The notes: generated by a model from the sequence alone, not told the origin. A DNA stretch of 64,000 bases from Dyella sp. SG609 (GCF_012275375.1 NZ_JAAZQJ010000002.1:124001-188000), one strand, 5' to 3'; positions 26,552-37,626 are shown, numbered from the stretch's first letter. A program made the numbers and translations.

Positions 26552-28843
26552 TCAGAACGCGATGCGCGCGGCCACGCTGAAGCTGCGGCCGGGCATGGAG
26601 AGGCGGTCGGCCGGGATGCCGCCGGTGCCGGCGTCGTTGATCCCGTTGCCGGTGACGAGGTTGCCGAGCGCGCCGGTGTTCAAGCCGCCCCAGCCCCAGT
26701 ACTTGCGGTCGGCCAGGTTGCTGATGCCGGCATACAACTCGACGTTGGCGAGCGGCGAGTAATGCGCGTACAGATCCAGCGTGGCGTAGCCGCCGGGGCG
26801 GAAGGCGCCGGGATCGCTCAGCCGGCTGTGCCGGCGCACGCCGGTGCCGATCAGTTCCGCGCCCCACCGGTTGGCGTCGTAGGCGATGCCCACCACCAGC
26901 TTGGCCGGATCCACCGTATTGAGCGGGCGGTAGCCGCTCGCACCGGGTTCGATCAGGCGCCCGCTGGCCACCGCCGCGCTGCCGCGCACGGACCAGCCCT
27001 GCAAGGCTTCGTTGAAATAAGCCAGCCGCAGCGCGCCGCTGGCTTCGGCACCCTTGATATAGGCCTTGCGCGCATTCACCGCCTGATAGAACAGGTTCAT
27101 GCCGGGGTTGACCTGCACCCAGTCCGGCACCTGGCTGGCCTTGAGCTGGTAGCCCGACCAGATGAAATCGCGATAGCGGTTGTAGTAAGCGGCGACGTTG
27201 AACCAGCCCGCCTCGCCCTTGCCGCGCAGGCCCAGCTCCAGCCCGCGGCTGGTCTCGGCCTTGAGCTTTTCGTTCGGCAGGAAGGCGATATTGAAGCCGG
27301 GGAACGGCTGCTCGTTCCAGGCGCCGGCGATCTCGCTGTACAGCGGTGGGCGAAAGCCCTGCGCGTAGTTGGCATACGCACTGAGCACGCCGTTGAAATG
27401 CCACAGCACGCCCAGCTTGGGCGAGGCGTGGGTCTTGCTGTAGTCCTGCCGCACGTAGCCGGGGTTGTAGGCGGCGTAGAGCGCGTCGTCCTGCGGCTTG
27501 TACGAGTAGCGGTCCACGCGCACGGCCGGCGTGAGTTCCAGCCTGCCGCCGAGCAGGCCGATCTCGTCCTGCGCGAAGGCGGAGTAGCGATCGGTTTCGC
27601 TGTCCGGAATCAGATGCAAGGGATAGTTGCCCGGCATGAACGGCTTGCCGCTGCCGCTCGCGCCGGTGCGCTTGTTGACGCCATAGCCGCCGGCGTACGA
27701 CTGCGCATCGGTGCGCGACAGCTCCACGCCATAGCTGATCGCCTGCGTGACCGGCCCGCCCTCGCCCAGCTGCTTCACCGCCACCAGCTTGCCGCCGAAC
27801 ACCTTCTCCTGCAGCGGCAGGCTCTGGTAGTAGCGCGTGAGCGTGGCGGTTTCGGTCTGCGTGCTGGTGCGGGTGCGGCTCTTCTGCCAATACACGTTCC
27901 AGTCCAGCGTGTCGGCCAGCGCGCTGCCCAGTTGCGGAAACCATTGGCCGGCGTTGGCGCGCACGCGCATGTTCTCGTCCTGCGAGCGGTAATAGCCGGC
28001 GGCCGGCGTCACGTTCGAGAGCGAATTGGTGCGCGTGCGCGTCTGCGAGCCATCCACGCCGATGCGGTCGGCGCGGCCGCTGTCGGCGGTGTGCACGTAT
28101 TTGCCGAGGAAACTGTCCAGGCTGTAGCTGCGCGGATCCGGCCGCGTGCGCGCGGCGCCGGTACCGCCGGCCTCGCCCTGGTTGGCAAGCTCGCTGCCCT
28201 CGCGGTGGTTGCCGACAAACAGGATGCCGTTGCGCTTGTCGCCACCGGCCAAGGTCACCGTGGAGGTGAGGCTGCGGTCGCTGCTGTCGTACAGCTCTTT
28301 CAGCGAGACATAGGTATCGCGCCCGTCGCGCAGATAGTCCGCCGGATCCTTGGTGCGCAGGCTGACCACGCCGCCCAAGGCGTCGGAGGGATACAGCACC
28401 GAGGCCGGGCCGCGCACGATCTCCACGGATTTGAGCTGATCCAGGTCGACGAAGTTGCGTCCCGCGCGGAAACTGCCGCCGGCCACGTCGGCGCCGAACG
28501 ACGCCGGCATCGACACACCGTCGATCTCGATGCGCGTGCGGTTGCCGGACAGGCCGCGGATATTGAAGCTGTCCAGCCCGAAGCGGCCGCCGCTGCCGAT
28601 CACCGACACGCCGGGCTCGTAGCGCACCAGGTCGCGGATGGACACATTCAGATGCCGGTCCATCTGCGCGCGGTCGATGGTCGACACCGTGCCGGGCACA
28701 TTGAGCTGGATCGACGGCGCCAGCGCGGTGACCTGCACGCGCGGCAGATCGGTGGCGTCGGCGGGCGCGGCCGACTCGGCGGCCACGGCGGGAACAGCAA
28801 GCAGCGCGCCGATCACGGCGGCCAATGGGGCGATGCGAAGCAT
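26552..28843 (-). CDS. hmuR: TonB-dependent hemin/hemoglobin outer-membrane receptor
   Basis: A 763-residue receptor with a signal peptide (about 1-21). The plug domain (about 50-160) has IRGLSGNRTRIEIDG and VEIVRGPASVLYPSDALGG. The barrel ends in the typical aromatic VAARIAF. Heme receptors carry FRAP and NPDL-type boxes; here they read GFRPP and LPNEKLKAE with the usual spacing. No His lies between the two boxes, so heme contacts may differ. It is the first gene of the uptake operon and is 14 bp from hmuS. Confidence 0.9.
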   Translation of the reverse strand: MLRIAPLAAVIGALLAVPAVAAESAAPADATDLPRVQVTALAPSIQLNVPGTVSTIDRAQMDRHLNVSIRDLVRYEPGVSVIGSGGRFGLDSFNIRGLSGNRTRIEIDGVSMPASFGADVAGGSFRAGRNFVDLDQLKSVEIVRGPASVLYPSDALGGVVSLRTKDPADYLRDGRDTYVSLKELYDSSDRSLTSTVTLAGGDKRNGILFVGNHREGSELANQGEAGGTGAARTRPDPRSYSLDSFLGKYVHTADSGRADRIGVDGSQTRTRTNSLSNVTPAAGYYRSQDENMRVRANAGQWFPQLGSALADTLDWNVYWQKSRTRTSTQTETATLTRYYQSLPLQEKVFGGKLVAVKQLGEGGPVTQAISYGVELSRTDAQSYAGGYGVNKRTGASGSGKPFMPGNYPLHLIPDSETDRYSAFAQDEIGLLGGRLELTPAVRVDRYSYKPQDDALYAAYNPGYVRQDYSKTHASPKLGVLWHFNGVLSAYANYAQGFRPPLYSEIAGAWNEQPFPGFNIAFLPNEKLKAETSRGLELGLRGKGEAGWFNVAAYYNRYRDFIWSGYQLKASQVPDWVQVNPGMNLFYQAVNARKAYIKGAEASGALRLAYFNEALQGWSVRGSAAVASGRLIEPGASGYRPLNTVDPAKLVVGIAYDANRWGAELIGTGVRRHSRLSDPGAFRPGGYATLDLYAHYSPLANVELYAGISNLADRKYWGWGGLNTGALGNLVTGNGINDAGTGGIPADRLSMPGRSFSVAARIAF

Positions 28844-28967
28844 GGGCGAACCAGTCCTTTGCCTGAGCGTGGAATCACGCGGCGGGCTGGCAAAGGAAAC
28901 GGAACTGCGGTCCCTGAGGCTGGCGGCCGATCGATGGAAAGCGGCGGGGCGCTGAGGCCGCCGCCAA

Positions 28968-28990
28968 CAAATGAGAATCTATCTCATTTG
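28968..28990. promoter_or_regulatory. Fur-box-like inverted repeat
   Basis: CAAATGAGA and TCTCATTTG form perfect 9-bp arms around ATCTA. The ATGAGAAT...TCTCATT core fits Fur sites. It lies 125 bp upstream of hmuR, implying a long leader, and is the only AT-rich block in the region. Iron-dependent repression of the hemin operon is the natural reading. Confidence 0.75.
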
Positions 28991-29349
28991 GAAAACGGAT
29001 GTCCAGATGAGCCCGCTGGAGCGCGGCGAGTGGGGCCGCCGTGGCTGCAATCTGCCGCCCAACGTCACCTGGAACGAGACAAATGCCATGCCGTTTTCCG
29101 CTGACCAGGCATCCGATAAGCCACGAATGCCGGCCCATGGAGGATGCGCATCTCCATACAAACGCGTTTCGACGCAGCCATCAGGCCACTGCAGTTACCC
29201 GGAAGAGCGAAATTCACACCGCAACCACATCGCTGAATTTGCCGAGCCAGAAAAACGTGATGCAACTCACACGTGATCTGCGCATCTGGCCCAGCCCCTG
29301 CTTACCTGCCATCGAGGCCAGAAGCCTCGGCTTTGCAGGGGAAATCAAT
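28991..29349. other. Intergenic region between hmuR and the small gene at 29350
   Basis: No frame here looks coding. It contains an imperfect palindrome (ATGGAGGATGCGCATCTCCA, about 29138-29157) and somewhat AT-rich DNA near 29200-29280, plausible as promoter DNA for the plus-strand gene at 29350. Confidence 0.35.
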
Positions 29350-29616
29350 ATGGAACAGATCGTCGAATGCCTGATCGCCGGAGGTCCGCAGCATGGACTG
29401 GTGCGCCGGCAACTGTGGGATCCGGACTACCCGGTAGCGCCGGTGCTGGCCTCCGCCGACGGCGAACTCTGCACCGCCGCGGCACGCCGCCCCGCCGGCC
29501 CGTGCAGCAACCGCTATCTGCTGCTGCATCCGCGCGCGACCGGCTCGGAAATCCTGTCCATGATGGCGGTGCTCGCCGGGCAGGCCGACAGCGCCTATAT
29601 CTGCATCAAGCACTGA
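29350..29616 (+). CDS. Small hypothetical protein
   Basis: An 88-residue protein. ATG 29350 has AGGGGAAA at good spacing, and third positions are GC-rich. It starts MEQIVECLIAGGPQHGLVRR and contains four Cys, including PCSNRY and a final YICIKH. There is no signal or membrane segment. It ends 18 bp from the convergent hybrid kinase. No family is recognised. Confidence 0.6.
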   Translation: MEQIVECLIAGGPQHGLVRRQLWDPDYPVAPVLASADGELCTAAARRPAGPCSNRYLLLHPRATGSEILSMMAVLAGQADSAYICIKH

Positions 29617-29634
29617 GCCGGCGATGCAGCGGCC

Positions 29635-31554
29635 TCAGGCCAGCATCTGCATCAGCACGGCCTTGTCGATCGCCTGCATCAGTTCGGCGCGGCCATACGG
29701 CTTGGCCAGGCGCACCACGTTTCCAGGCAGATCCTTCGGCGTTTCCGAATAGCCCGACGCCAGGATCGCCGGCAGCTGCGGCCACTGCGCACGCACCTGC
29801 AGCAGCAATTGATGGCCCTGCACGCCCGGCATCATCTGGTCGGTGATCAAAAGGTCCAGCTCCACGCCGCCGAACAGCGCTTCCAATGCTTCGTTCGCCG
29901 AGGACTTCTCATAGGTGAGATGGCCCATGTCCTCCAGCACCGCCGCGGTGGTGGCGAGAATCAGCGGGTCGTCATCCACCAGCATCACGCGCAGCTGGCC
30001 GTTGCGCGAAGGCTCGTCCATCGGCGAGGGCGGCGTCTCCATCTGCGTCTCCGTCGGCGCCACCGGCAGCCACACTTCCGCGCGCGTACCCTGCTCCGTT
30101 TCGCTGTGCAGCACCAGCCGGCCGCCGGACTGCTCGGCCAGGCCATGCACCATCGACAAGCCCAGTCCGGTGCCCTTGCCCACGCCCTTGGTGGTGAAGA
30201 ACGGCTCGGTGGCGCGTTCCAGCGTGGCCGCATCCATGCCCTGCCCCTCGTCGGTCACCGACAGGCAGACATAGCGGCCGGGCGCCAGGCCCACCGCATG
30301 GCCTTCGTCCACCTGCACCGACTGCGCGCCCAGCGTGATGCGTCCGCCTTCCGGCATCGCATCGCGCGCATTCATCACCAGGTTGAGAATAGCCAGCTCC
30401 AGCTGGTTGGCGTCCACCAGCACGCGTTCCAGCGAGATCGGAAACGCCAGGTCGACGCCGATGCGCGGCCCCAGCGAACGCTCCATCAGCCCGACCAGGT
30501 TGCGCGCCAGCGGACGCAGATCCAGCGCCGCGGGTTTCAGCTCCTGCCGCCGCGCGAAAGCCAGCATGCGCTTGGTCAGCGTGGCGCCGCGCTCGGCGCC
30601 GGACAGCGCGTTGTTGAGCAGGGCGAGGCTGGAAGGATCGTGCTGCAGGCGGCGGGTGAGCAGTTCCAGATTGCCGATGATCGCCATCAGCAGATTGTTG
30701 AAATCGTGTGCGACGCCGCCGGTAAGCTGGCCCACGGCTTCCATCTTCTGCGCGTGGAACAGCGCCTCGCGCGTGTTCGCCAGCTCCTGCTCGGCCTCGC
30801 GCCGGGCGGTGATGTCGCGGGTGATCTTGGCGTAGCCCACGTGCCGGCCGTGGTCGTCCAGGATACGGTCGATCACGATATGCGCCCAGAAGCGGCTGCC
30901 GTCCTTGCGCACGCGCCAGCCTTCGTTCTCGAAGCGGCCGATCCGCGCGGCGGTGGCCAGGCCCTTGGCCGGCAGCCCGCGTTCGCGGTCCTCGTCGGTA
31001 TAGAAAGTGGAGAAATGCTTGCCGATGATTTCGCGCGGCGCATAGCCCTTGATGCGCTGCGCGCCGGCATTCCAGCTGGACACCTTGCCTTCCGGGTCCA
31101 GCAGATAGATGGCGTAGTCGGTCACGCCCTGCACCAGGATGCGGAACTGCTCCTCGCTGCGCCGCAGGGTTTCCTGCGCCTGCTTCGCGGCGGTGAGGTC
31201 GCGCGCCAGGATGGCGTAGCCGGCCTGCTCGCCGTCGTCGCCGCAGGCCGGATCCACCGTTACCTGCGCCCAGAAGCGGCTGCCGTCCTTGCGCAGCTGC
31301 CAGCATTCCAGGTCGTGGCGTCCTTGTTCCCGCGCCTTGGCGAGAATCTCCGCGGGCAAGCCCAGCGCGCGGTCTTCGGGCACGAAGAAGGTCTCGAAGG
31401 GCGCGCCGAGGATCTCCTGCGCACCGTAGCCTTCGCAGCGTTCCGCCCCCCGGTTCCAGCTGCGCACCGCTCCGTCGGTGTCCAGCATGTAGATGGCGTG
31501 ATCGATGGTGGCGTCCACTAGCAGTCTGTACTTGTTCTCTTCGGTGAGGGGCAT
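29635..31554 (-). CDS. PAS-PAS hybrid histidine kinase with receiver domain
   Basis: A 639-residue cytoplasmic sensor with no membrane segment. PAS1 (about 8-125) and PAS2 (about 135-250) are followed by a HisKA domain with phospho-acceptor H283 in GGVAHDFNN. The ATPase domain has N395 in NLVMNARDAM, DEGQGM and GTGLGLSMVHG (to about 500). The C-terminal receiver (about 520-635) has D572 in LLITDQMMPG. The PAS domains share KDGSRFWA, suggesting duplication. ATG at 31554 is chosen; the frame stays open to 31770 but that part is not protein-like. No partner regulator is adjacent, so the signal and output are unknown. Confidence 0.88.
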   Translation of the reverse strand: MPLTEENKYRLLVDATIDHAIYMLDTDGAVRSWNRGAERCEGYGAQEILGAPFETFFVPEDRALGLPAEILAKAREQGRHDLECWQLRKDGSRFWAQVTVDPACGDDGEQAGYAILARDLTAAKQAQETLRRSEEQFRILVQGVTDYAIYLLDPEGKVSSWNAGAQRIKGYAPREIIGKHFSTFYTDEDRERGLPAKGLATAARIGRFENEGWRVRKDGSRFWAHIVIDRILDDHGRHVGYAKITRDITARREAEQELANTREALFHAQKMEAVGQLTGGVAHDFNNLLMAIIGNLELLTRRLQHDPSSLALLNNALSGAERGATLTKRMLAFARRQELKPAALDLRPLARNLVGLMERSLGPRIGVDLAFPISLERVLVDANQLELAILNLVMNARDAMPEGGRITLGAQSVQVDEGHAVGLAPGRYVCLSVTDEGQGMDAATLERATEPFFTTKGVGKGTGLGLSMVHGLAEQSGGRLVLHSETEQGTRAEVWLPVAPTETQMETPPSPMDEPSRNGQLRVMLVDDDPLILATTAAVLEDMGHLTYEKSSANEALEALFGGVELDLLITDQMMPGVQGHQLLLQVRAQWPQLPAILASGYSETPKDLPGNVVRLAKPYGRAELMQAIDKAVLMQMLA

Positions 31555-32086
31555 AGATCGGCTCTGTCGCATCGGCAGCGCACCGCGGCAGCGCCGCGGC
31601 GTCGCATGCCAGAGGTTGGCATCGGACCGATAGTGAAACCTTTGACCGCCCCTTCGCAAGCTTTCGCAAAGCTCGCCCCTGCAATCTGCATGGAACGCGT
31701 CAGGCGATTTCGCGCGGCAGCGTAGACAGCGCGAAGTGATGGGGGCGTGACCCGGATTCGCTGCTTGCACTCACTCCTGCGCGGCATCGTCAACGATCTG
31801 GTCCATGCGTGTTTCACGGCATGCGTGGCGTGCGCCTGCCGATACTGCGAAGACGAGCCCGACAGCGCGCGATGCACTGCGCGGCACGCGATCGCAGCGC
31901 CACGGAGAGTCCATGAGCAGCACTCGTCTTCACGCCATGCAGGGTCGCGCTATACGCGTGCTTGATCGAGGCATGCATAGCCTGTGCCTGCCGGATGCTC
32001 CCTCATCCGCGCTCCCCGACCGGCTTCTGCCGCTGCCTGGCCGCACGCATCCCGCGGCCGCGGTGTCCTACGCGAGATAAGTGCCC
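31555..32086. other. Intergenic region upstream of the glycogen operon
   Basis: No convincing gene is seen in about 530 bp. It separates the divergent kinase from glgA and must hold both promoters. A short direct repeat TTCGCAA-GC-TTTCGCAA occurs near 31661-31677. No clear operator was found. Confidence 0.35.
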
Positions 32087-33628
32087 ATGCCCTTCCAGCA
32101 CAAGGATCCCCTGCCTTCCCACCGCCACGGCGAATCGCTGGCCCGCCGCGTGCTGACGGACCGCCATCGCCATGCGCGCCCCACGCGCATCGCGCCGACG
32201 CCGCCCTCGCGCGTACTGTTCGTCACCACCGAGATGACCGACTTCGTCAAGACCGGCGGCCTCGGCGACGTCGCCGCCGCGCTGCCGCGCGCGCTGCGCT
32301 CGATGCTCGACGTCCGCGTGCTGCTGCCTGCTTACCCGAGCGTGCTCGACAAGGCGCGCTCGGTGGTATGGGAAGGACGCACGCAAGCGCGCGCCGGCCT
32401 GCCCGCCTGCGAGATCGGCCGCATGCAGACCGAAGACGGCCTCACCATCTACGTGCTGAAGCAGCCGGAACTGTTCGAGCGTCCCGGCTCGCCGTACGTC
32501 AGCCCCGTCGGCGCCGACTGGAGCGACAACGCGCTGCGCTTCGCCACGCTGTCCATGGCCGCGGCGCAGATCGCCGCGGGCCGGGCGCACCTGCCCTGGC
32601 AGCCGGAGCTGCTGCATCTCAACGACTGGCCCACCGCGATGGCCGCCGCCTATGCGCGCTGGGACGGCTGCCGGATACCCACGGTGCTCACCCTGCACAA
32701 CCTCGCCTATCAAGGCTATTTCCCGCTGGCGCTGCGCAGCCTGCTGGACATTCCGCCGCATGCGGCGGAGGCGGAAGCGCACGGCCAGCTGTGCTTCCTG
32801 CGCGCCGGCATGGCGCATGCGGATCACCTCACCACGGTCAGCCCCAGCTACGCCCGCGAGATCACCGAAGGCGCGCACGGCATGGGCCTGCACCAGCTGC
32901 TGCGGAAGAAGGCCGCGCTGGGGCAGCTGGCCGGCATTCTCAACGGCATCGACGACAGCTGGGACCCGGCGGTCGATCCGGCCTTGCCGGCGCCGTTCAC
33001 CGCCCATCGCAGCGAGGCCCGCGCGGAAACCGCCCAGCGCGTGCGGGTGGAACTGGGCCTGCGCGACAGCCGCGGGCCGCTGTTTGCGATGGTCGCGCGG
33101 CTGGTGCACCAGAAAGGCATCGACATGGTGTGCGAGGCCGCGCCGCAGATCGTTGCCGCGGGCGGCCAGCTGGCACTGATCGGCTGCGGCGATCCGGGCA
33201 TGGAGCGCGAAGTCGCGCGGCTGGCGCGGCGCTTTCCCGGCCAGGTGGCCGCGCATGTCGGCTTCCGCGAAGCGCTGGCGCGGCGCATGTTCGCCGGTTC
33301 CGATTTCCTGCTGATGCCCTCGCGCTTCGAACCCTGCGGCCTCAGCCAGATGTACGCGCAGGCCTATGGCAGCCTGCCGATCGCCTATGCCACCGGCGGC
33401 CTGCTCGACACCGTGGAAGACGGCGTCACCGGCCTGCTGTTCCGCGAGCCGAGCGTGGCCGGCCTGCGCCGCGCGCTGCAGCGCGCGTTCCGCATCCACG
33501 AGGAACCGCGCCTGCTGGCCGCGATGCGCCGCGCGGCGATGCTGCAGCGGCACGACTGGAGCCGCTCGGCGCACGCCTATGCCGCGCTGTACGCGTCGCT
33601 GCTGCCGCGCCGCTCCGCGGCGGCCTGA
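32087..33628 (+). CDS. glgA: Glycogen synthase (ADP-glucose type)
   Basis: A 513-residue GT5 transferase that extends alpha-1,4-glucan from ADP-glucose. The N-terminal [10 protein letters not shown] is the ADP-glucose-binding KxGGL motif. [19 protein letters not shown] and [15 protein letters not shown] (with the catalytic Glu) are all typical. A His/Arg-rich leader of about 40 residues precedes the Rossmann start [15 protein letters not shown] at 32087 is chosen; GTG at 32081 is possible. It is the first gene of the operon; glgC is not in the window. Confidence 0.95.
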   Translation: MPFQHKDPLPSHRHGESLARRVLTDRHRHARPTRIAPTPPSRVLFVTTEMTDFVKTGGLGDVAAALPRALRSMLDVRVLLPAYPSVLDKARSVVWEGRTQARAGLPACEIGRMQTEDGLTIYVLKQPELFERPGSPYVSPVGADWSDNALRFATLSMAAAQIAAGRAHLPWQPELLHLNDWPTAMAAAYARWDGCRIPTVLTLHNLAYQGYFPLALRSLLDIPPHAAEAEAHGQLCFLRAGMAHADHLTTVSPSYAREITEGAHGMGLHQLLRKKAALGQLAGILNGIDDSWDPAVDPALPAPFTAHRSEARAETAQRVRVELGLRDSRGPLFAMVARLVHQKGIDMVCEAAPQIVAAGGQLALIGCGDPGMEREVARLARRFPGQVAAHVGFREALARRMFAGSDFLLMPSRFEPCGLSQMYAQAYGSLPIAYATGGLLDTVEDGVTGLLFREPSVAGLRRALQRAFRIHEEPRLLAAMRRAAMLQRHDWSRSAHAYAALYASLLPRRSAAA

Positions 33629-33632
33629 ACCG

Positions 33633-35873
33633 ATGGAACACCGGCGCTCCAGCACCGCCGCGCCCGCGCAGGAGGAACACACCCGGAGCGAGCCGCGCGA
33701 ACACGCGCACGCCAGCGGCCTGCTGGCGGCAGGCCGCCACCACGATCCGTTCGCCTGGCTGGGCCCGCATCGCGACGGCGCGGACGACGTGGTGCGCATC
33801 TGCGCCCCCGGCGCACTCGGCGTGGACGTGCTGCATGCGGACGGCCGGATCTGGGCCGCTGCGCAGCCGGCCGATGCACACGGCATCTTCGCCGCGCGCG
33901 GCCGCGCCCTGCCGCCCGGCTACCTGCTGCGCCTGCGCTGGCCCGGCAGCGTCGAGGTGGTGGCCGACGCCTATGCGTTCGGCCCCTTGCTGGACGAATC
34001 GGCGCTGGATCAGTTCCACCGTGGCAAGCTGCTGCGTCCGGGCGAGGTGTTCGGCGCGCATCCGGTCACGCTGAACGGCGTCGGCGGCGTGCGCTTCGCG
34101 GTGTGGGCGCCGAATGCGCGGCGCGTGTCGGTGGTGGGCGACTTCAATGGCTGGGACGGCCGCCGCCATCCCATGCGCTGCCGCCACGCCGCCGGCGTGT
34201 GGGAAATCTTCCTGCCCGGCGTCGTGCCCGGCGCGCGCTACAAGTACGAACTGCTGGACCGCCATGGCCGCCTGCTGCCGCTGAAGGCCGATCCGTATGC
34301 GCGCCAGATGGAACACCCGCCCGCCTCCGCCTCGGTGGTGGCCGCGCCGCTGCGGGTCAAATGGCACGACGCGCACTGGATGGAACGCCGCACGCGGCAT
34401 GCGCGGCGCGACGCGCCGCTGTCGATCTACGAAGTGCACGCCGGCTCCTGGCGCCGCGCCGAGGACGGCTCCGGCTACGACTGGCCGCGCCTGGCGCGCG
34501 AACTGATTCCCTACGTGCAGGAGCTGGGCTTCACCCATATCGAGCTGCTGCCGGTGAGCGAGCATCCGTTCGGCGGCTCCTGGGGCTATCAGCCGGTGGG
34601 CCTGTATGCGCCCACCGCGCGCCTGGGCAGTCCGGACGACTTCGCGCGCTTCGTCGACTCCTGCCACGTCGCCGGCATCGGCGTGATCGTGGACTGGGTC
34701 GCCGCGCACTTCCCCGACGACGCCCACGGCCTGCAGCGCTTCGACGGCACCGCGCTGTACGAGCATGCCGATCCGCGCGAAGGCTTCCATCACGACTGGC
34801 ACACGCTGATCTACAACTACGGCCGCCGCGAGGTCAGCCAGTTCCTGCTCGGCAATGCGCTGGAATGGCTGGAGCGTTTCCACGTCGACGGCCTGCGCGT
34901 GGATGCGGTGGCCAGCATGCTCTACCGCGACTACAGCCGCCGCGAGGGCGAATGGATTCCCAATCATCAAGGCGGCCGCGAAAACCTGGAAGCGATCGGC
35001 TTCCTGCGCCATCTCAACCGGCGCGTGGCCGAGCACTGCCCCGGCGCGATGCTGATCGCGGAAGAGTCCACCGCCTGGCCCGGCGTGACCGGCAGCGCCA
35101 GCGACGGCGGCCTGGGCTTCGCCTACAAATGGAACATGGGCTGGATGCACGACACGCTCGGCTACATGAAGCGCGATCCGATCCATCGCCGGCATCACCA
35201 TCACGAGCTCACCTTCGGCATGACCTACGCGTTCGCCGAGCGCTTCATCCTGGCCCTCTCGCACGACGAAGTGGTGCATGGCAAAGGCTCGCTGCTGCAG
35301 CGCATGCCCGGCGACGAATGGCAGCGCTTCGCCAACCTGCGCGCGTATTACGGCTTCATGTGGGCGCATCCCGGCAAGAAACTGCTGTTCATGGGCGGCG
35401 AATTCGCCAGCCCCTGGGAATGGAGCCACGATGGCGCGCTCGACTGGAGCCTGCTGCGGTATCCGCTGCACGAAGGCGTGCGCCGCCTGCTCGCCGACCT
35501 CAACCGCCTGCTGGTGGTGGAACCGGCACTGCACGAGAACGACGATCATCCGCGCGGCTTCTCGTGGGTGGTGGCCGACGATACGGCGCAGTCGGTCTAC
35601 GCCTTCCTGCGCTTCGGCCAGCACCAGGCGCCGCCGCTGCTGGCGGTATGCAACTTCACCCCGGTGCCGCGCCACGGCTACCGCGTCGGCGTGCCGCATG
35701 CCGGCACCTGGCGCGAGCTGTGCAATACCGACAGCGCCGCCTATGGCGGCAGCAACCTGGGCAACGGCGGCATGCTGGCGAGCGAGCCGGTGCCCAGCCA
35801 CGGCCACGCCCATTCGCTATCGCTGCTGCTGCCGCCGCTGGCCACGGTGATCCTGCGCGCCGAAGGCGATTGA
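33633..35873 (+). CDS. glgB: 1,4-alpha-glucan branching enzyme
   Basis: A 746-residue GH13_9 enzyme that adds alpha-1,6 branches to glycogen. An N-terminal extension and CBM48 region ([24 protein letters not shown] near 150-175) precede the barrel. Catalytic residues are the nucleophile Asp in [13 protein letters not shown], the Glu in [11 protein letters not shown], and the Asp in [16 protein letters not shown] at 33633 is four bases after the glgA stop. The treZ ATG starts one base after its stop. Confidence 0.96.
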   Translation: MEHRRSSTAAPAQEEHTRSEPREHAHASGLLAAGRHHDPFAWLGPHRDGADDVVRICAPGALGVDVLHADGRIWAAAQPADAHGIFAARGRALPPGYLLRLRWPGSVEVVADAYAFGPLLDESALDQFHRGKLLRPGEVFGAHPVTLNGVGGVRFAVWAPNARRVSVVGDFNGWDGRRHPMRCRHAAGVWEIFLPGVVPGARYKYELLDRHGRLLPLKADPYARQMEHPPASASVVAAPLRVKWHDAHWMERRTRHARRDAPLSIYEVHAGSWRRAEDGSGYDWPRLARELIPYVQELGFTHIELLPVSEHPFGGSWGYQPVGLYAPTARLGSPDDFARFVDSCHVAGIGVIVDWVAAHFPDDAHGLQRFDGTALYEHADPREGFHHDWHTLIYNYGRREVSQFLLGNALEWLERFHVDGLRVDAVASMLYRDYSRREGEWIPNHQGGRENLEAIGFLRHLNRRVAEHCPGAMLIAEESTAWPGVTGSASDGGLGFAYKWNMGWMHDTLGYMKRDPIHRRHHHHELTFGMTYAFAERFILALSHDEVVHGKGSLLQRMPGDEWQRFANLRAYYGFMWAHPGKKLLFMGGEFASPWEWSHDGALDWSLLRYPLHEGVRRLLADLNRLLVVEPALHENDDHPRGFSWVVADDTAQSVYAFLRFGQHQAPPLLAVCNFTPVPRHGYRVGVPHAGTWRELCNTDSAAYGGSNLGNGGMLASEPVPSHGHAHSLSLLLPPLATVILRAEGD

Positions 35874-35874
35874 G

Positions 35875-37626
35875 ATGGCGGCGCAGGCCTGCCGCTACGG
35901 CGCCATCCTCACCGGGCGCGGCGTGCGCTTTCGCCTGTGGGCGCCGGCGGCGCGGCGCGTGGAGCTGATAATCGGAGCGCAAGCGCACGCGATGCGCGCA
36001 AAGCCGCACGGCGAGTTCGAACTGCTGCTCGACGTGCCCGCGGGTACCGCGTACCGCTATCGCATCGATGGCGCCAGCGAAGTGCCGGACCCGGCTTCGC
36101 GCCGCCAGCAAGGCGATGTGGACGGCTATAGCGTGGTGGTCGATCCGCACTATCCATGGCGCCATCCCGATTGGGCCGGCCGGCCGTGGAAAGAAGCCGT
36201 CATCTGCGAACTGCACGTGGGCTGCCTCGGCGGCTACGACGGCGTGCGCGAGCGCCTGGCGTCGATCCGCGCCGCCGGCTATACCGCGATCGAACTGATG
36301 CCGGTGGGCGAATTTCCCGGCCAGCGCAACTGGGGCTACGACGGCGTGCTGCCGTATGCGCCGGAGTCCTCGTACGGCACGCCGGACGCGCTCAAGGCCC
36401 TGGTCGACGCCGCGCACGGACTGGGCCTGATGGTTCTGCTCGACGTGGTCTACAACCACTTCGGCCCGCACGGCAACTATCTGCACGCCTATGCACCCGC
36501 ATTCTTCCGCGGCGACCAGGCCACGCCCTGGGGCGCGGCCATCGATTTCCGCCGCGCACAGGTGCGCCGCTTCTTTATCGACAACGCGCTGATGTGGCTG
36601 GAGGAGTTCCGCCTGGACGGCTTGCGCCTGGATGCGGTGCATGCGATCGCCTCGCCCACCTTTGTGCCGCGGCTGGCACAGGCCGTGCGCGAGCGCCTGC
36701 CGCGCGGCCGCCACGTGCATCTCGTGCTGGAAAACGAGCGCAACGACGCCGGCCTGCTGCGCGGCGCGGCCCGCGCGCAATGGAACGACGACGGCCACAA
36801 CGCGCTGCACGTGCTGCTGACCGGCGAACACGAGGGCTACTACGCCGACTATGCACGCGATCCGCTGGGCCGGCTCGCCCGGGTGCTGTCCGAAGGCTTC
36901 GCCTTCCAGGGCCAGCGCGACCGCCACGGCCGCCGCCGCGGCCAGCCCAGCGGCGACCTGGCGCCGACGTCGTTCGTGCTGTTCCTGCAGAACCACGACC
37001 AGATCGGCAACCGCGCACTGGGTGAACGGCTGAGCGCGCTGGTGCCGCCGGCGCGCTGGCGGGTGGCGATGGCGCTGGTGGCGCTGAGCCCGATGGTGCC
37101 GCTGTTCTTCATGGGCGACGAATGGGGCTGCGCCACGCCGTTCCTGTACTTCACCAGCCATCCGGCGGAGCTGGGCGCGAAAGTGCGCGAGGGCCGGCGC
37201 GCGGAGTTCGCCGCGTTCAGCGCGTATGCGTCGGCGCAGCAGCGGGCGCGGATTCCCGACCCGAATGCGCGGGCGACGTTCGAGGCTTCGGTGCCGCGCG
37301 TGGACGATGCCGGCGCTGCGGCGGCCGCGCGTGCATGGTTCCGCGGCCTGCTGGAGCTGCGCCTGCGCGTACTGGTGCCACGGCTGGAACCTTGCCGCGC
37401 GCTCGGCTGCGAACGCCTGGGCGAAGCCGCGCTGGCGGCACGCTGGGAGCTTGCCGATGGTTCGCTGTGGACGCTGGCGTTCAATCTCGGCGAGCGCGCG
37501 GTCGCTTTCGCCGCGCCCGATGGCAGCCGCCGCGTGCATGGGGAAGACGCGCATGGCGCCGCATCCGGCGATGGCCTGCCGCCCGGCAGTTTCGGTGCCT
37601 GGCATGGACCCGGCCATGCCGCGTGA
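35875..37626 (+). CDS. treZ: Malto-oligosyltrehalose trehalohydrolase
   Basis: A 583-residue GH13 hydrolase that releases trehalose from maltooligosyl-trehalose made by TreY. N-terminal VRFRLWAPAARRVEL is the CBM48-like start. The barrel has WGYDGVLPYAPESSYG, DVVYNHFGPHGNY, the nucleophile in DGLRLDAVHAI, LENERND, and FLQNHDQIGNRA. It overlaps the malQ start by 11 bp. Its partner treY lies two genes downstream. Confidence 0.94.
   Translation: MAAQACRYGAILTGRGVRFRLWAPAARRVELIIGAQAHAMRAKPHGEFELLLDVPAGTAYRYRIDGASEVPDPASRRQQGDVDGYSVVVDPHYPWRHPDWAGRPWKEAVICELHVGCLGGYDGVRERLASIRAAGYTAIELMPVGEFPGQRNWGYDGVLPYAPESSYGTPDALKALVDAAHGLGLMVLLDVVYNHFGPHGNYLHAYAPAFFRGDQATPWGAAIDFRRAQVRRFFIDNALMWLEEFRLDGLRLDAVHAIASPTFVPRLAQAVRERLPRGRHVHLVLENERNDAGLLRGAARAQWNDDGHNALHVLLTGEHEGYYADYARDPLGRLARVLSEGFAFQGQRDRHGRRRGQPSGDLAPTSFVLFLQNHDQIGNRALGERLSALVPPARWRVAMALVALSPMVPLFFMGDEWGCATPFLYFTSHPAELGAKVREGRRAEFAAFSAYASAQQRARIPDPNARATFEASVPRVDDAGAAAAARAWFRGLLELRLRVLVPRLEPCRALGCERLGEAALAARWELADGSLWTLAFNLGERAVAFAAPDGSRRVHGEDAHGAASGDGLPPGSFGAWHGPGHAA

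Noticed and set aside
31555-31770. N-terminal extension of the hybrid kinase
   Set aside because: It is Arg/Cys-rich with no coding bias; the start at 31554 begins directly at the first PAS domain.
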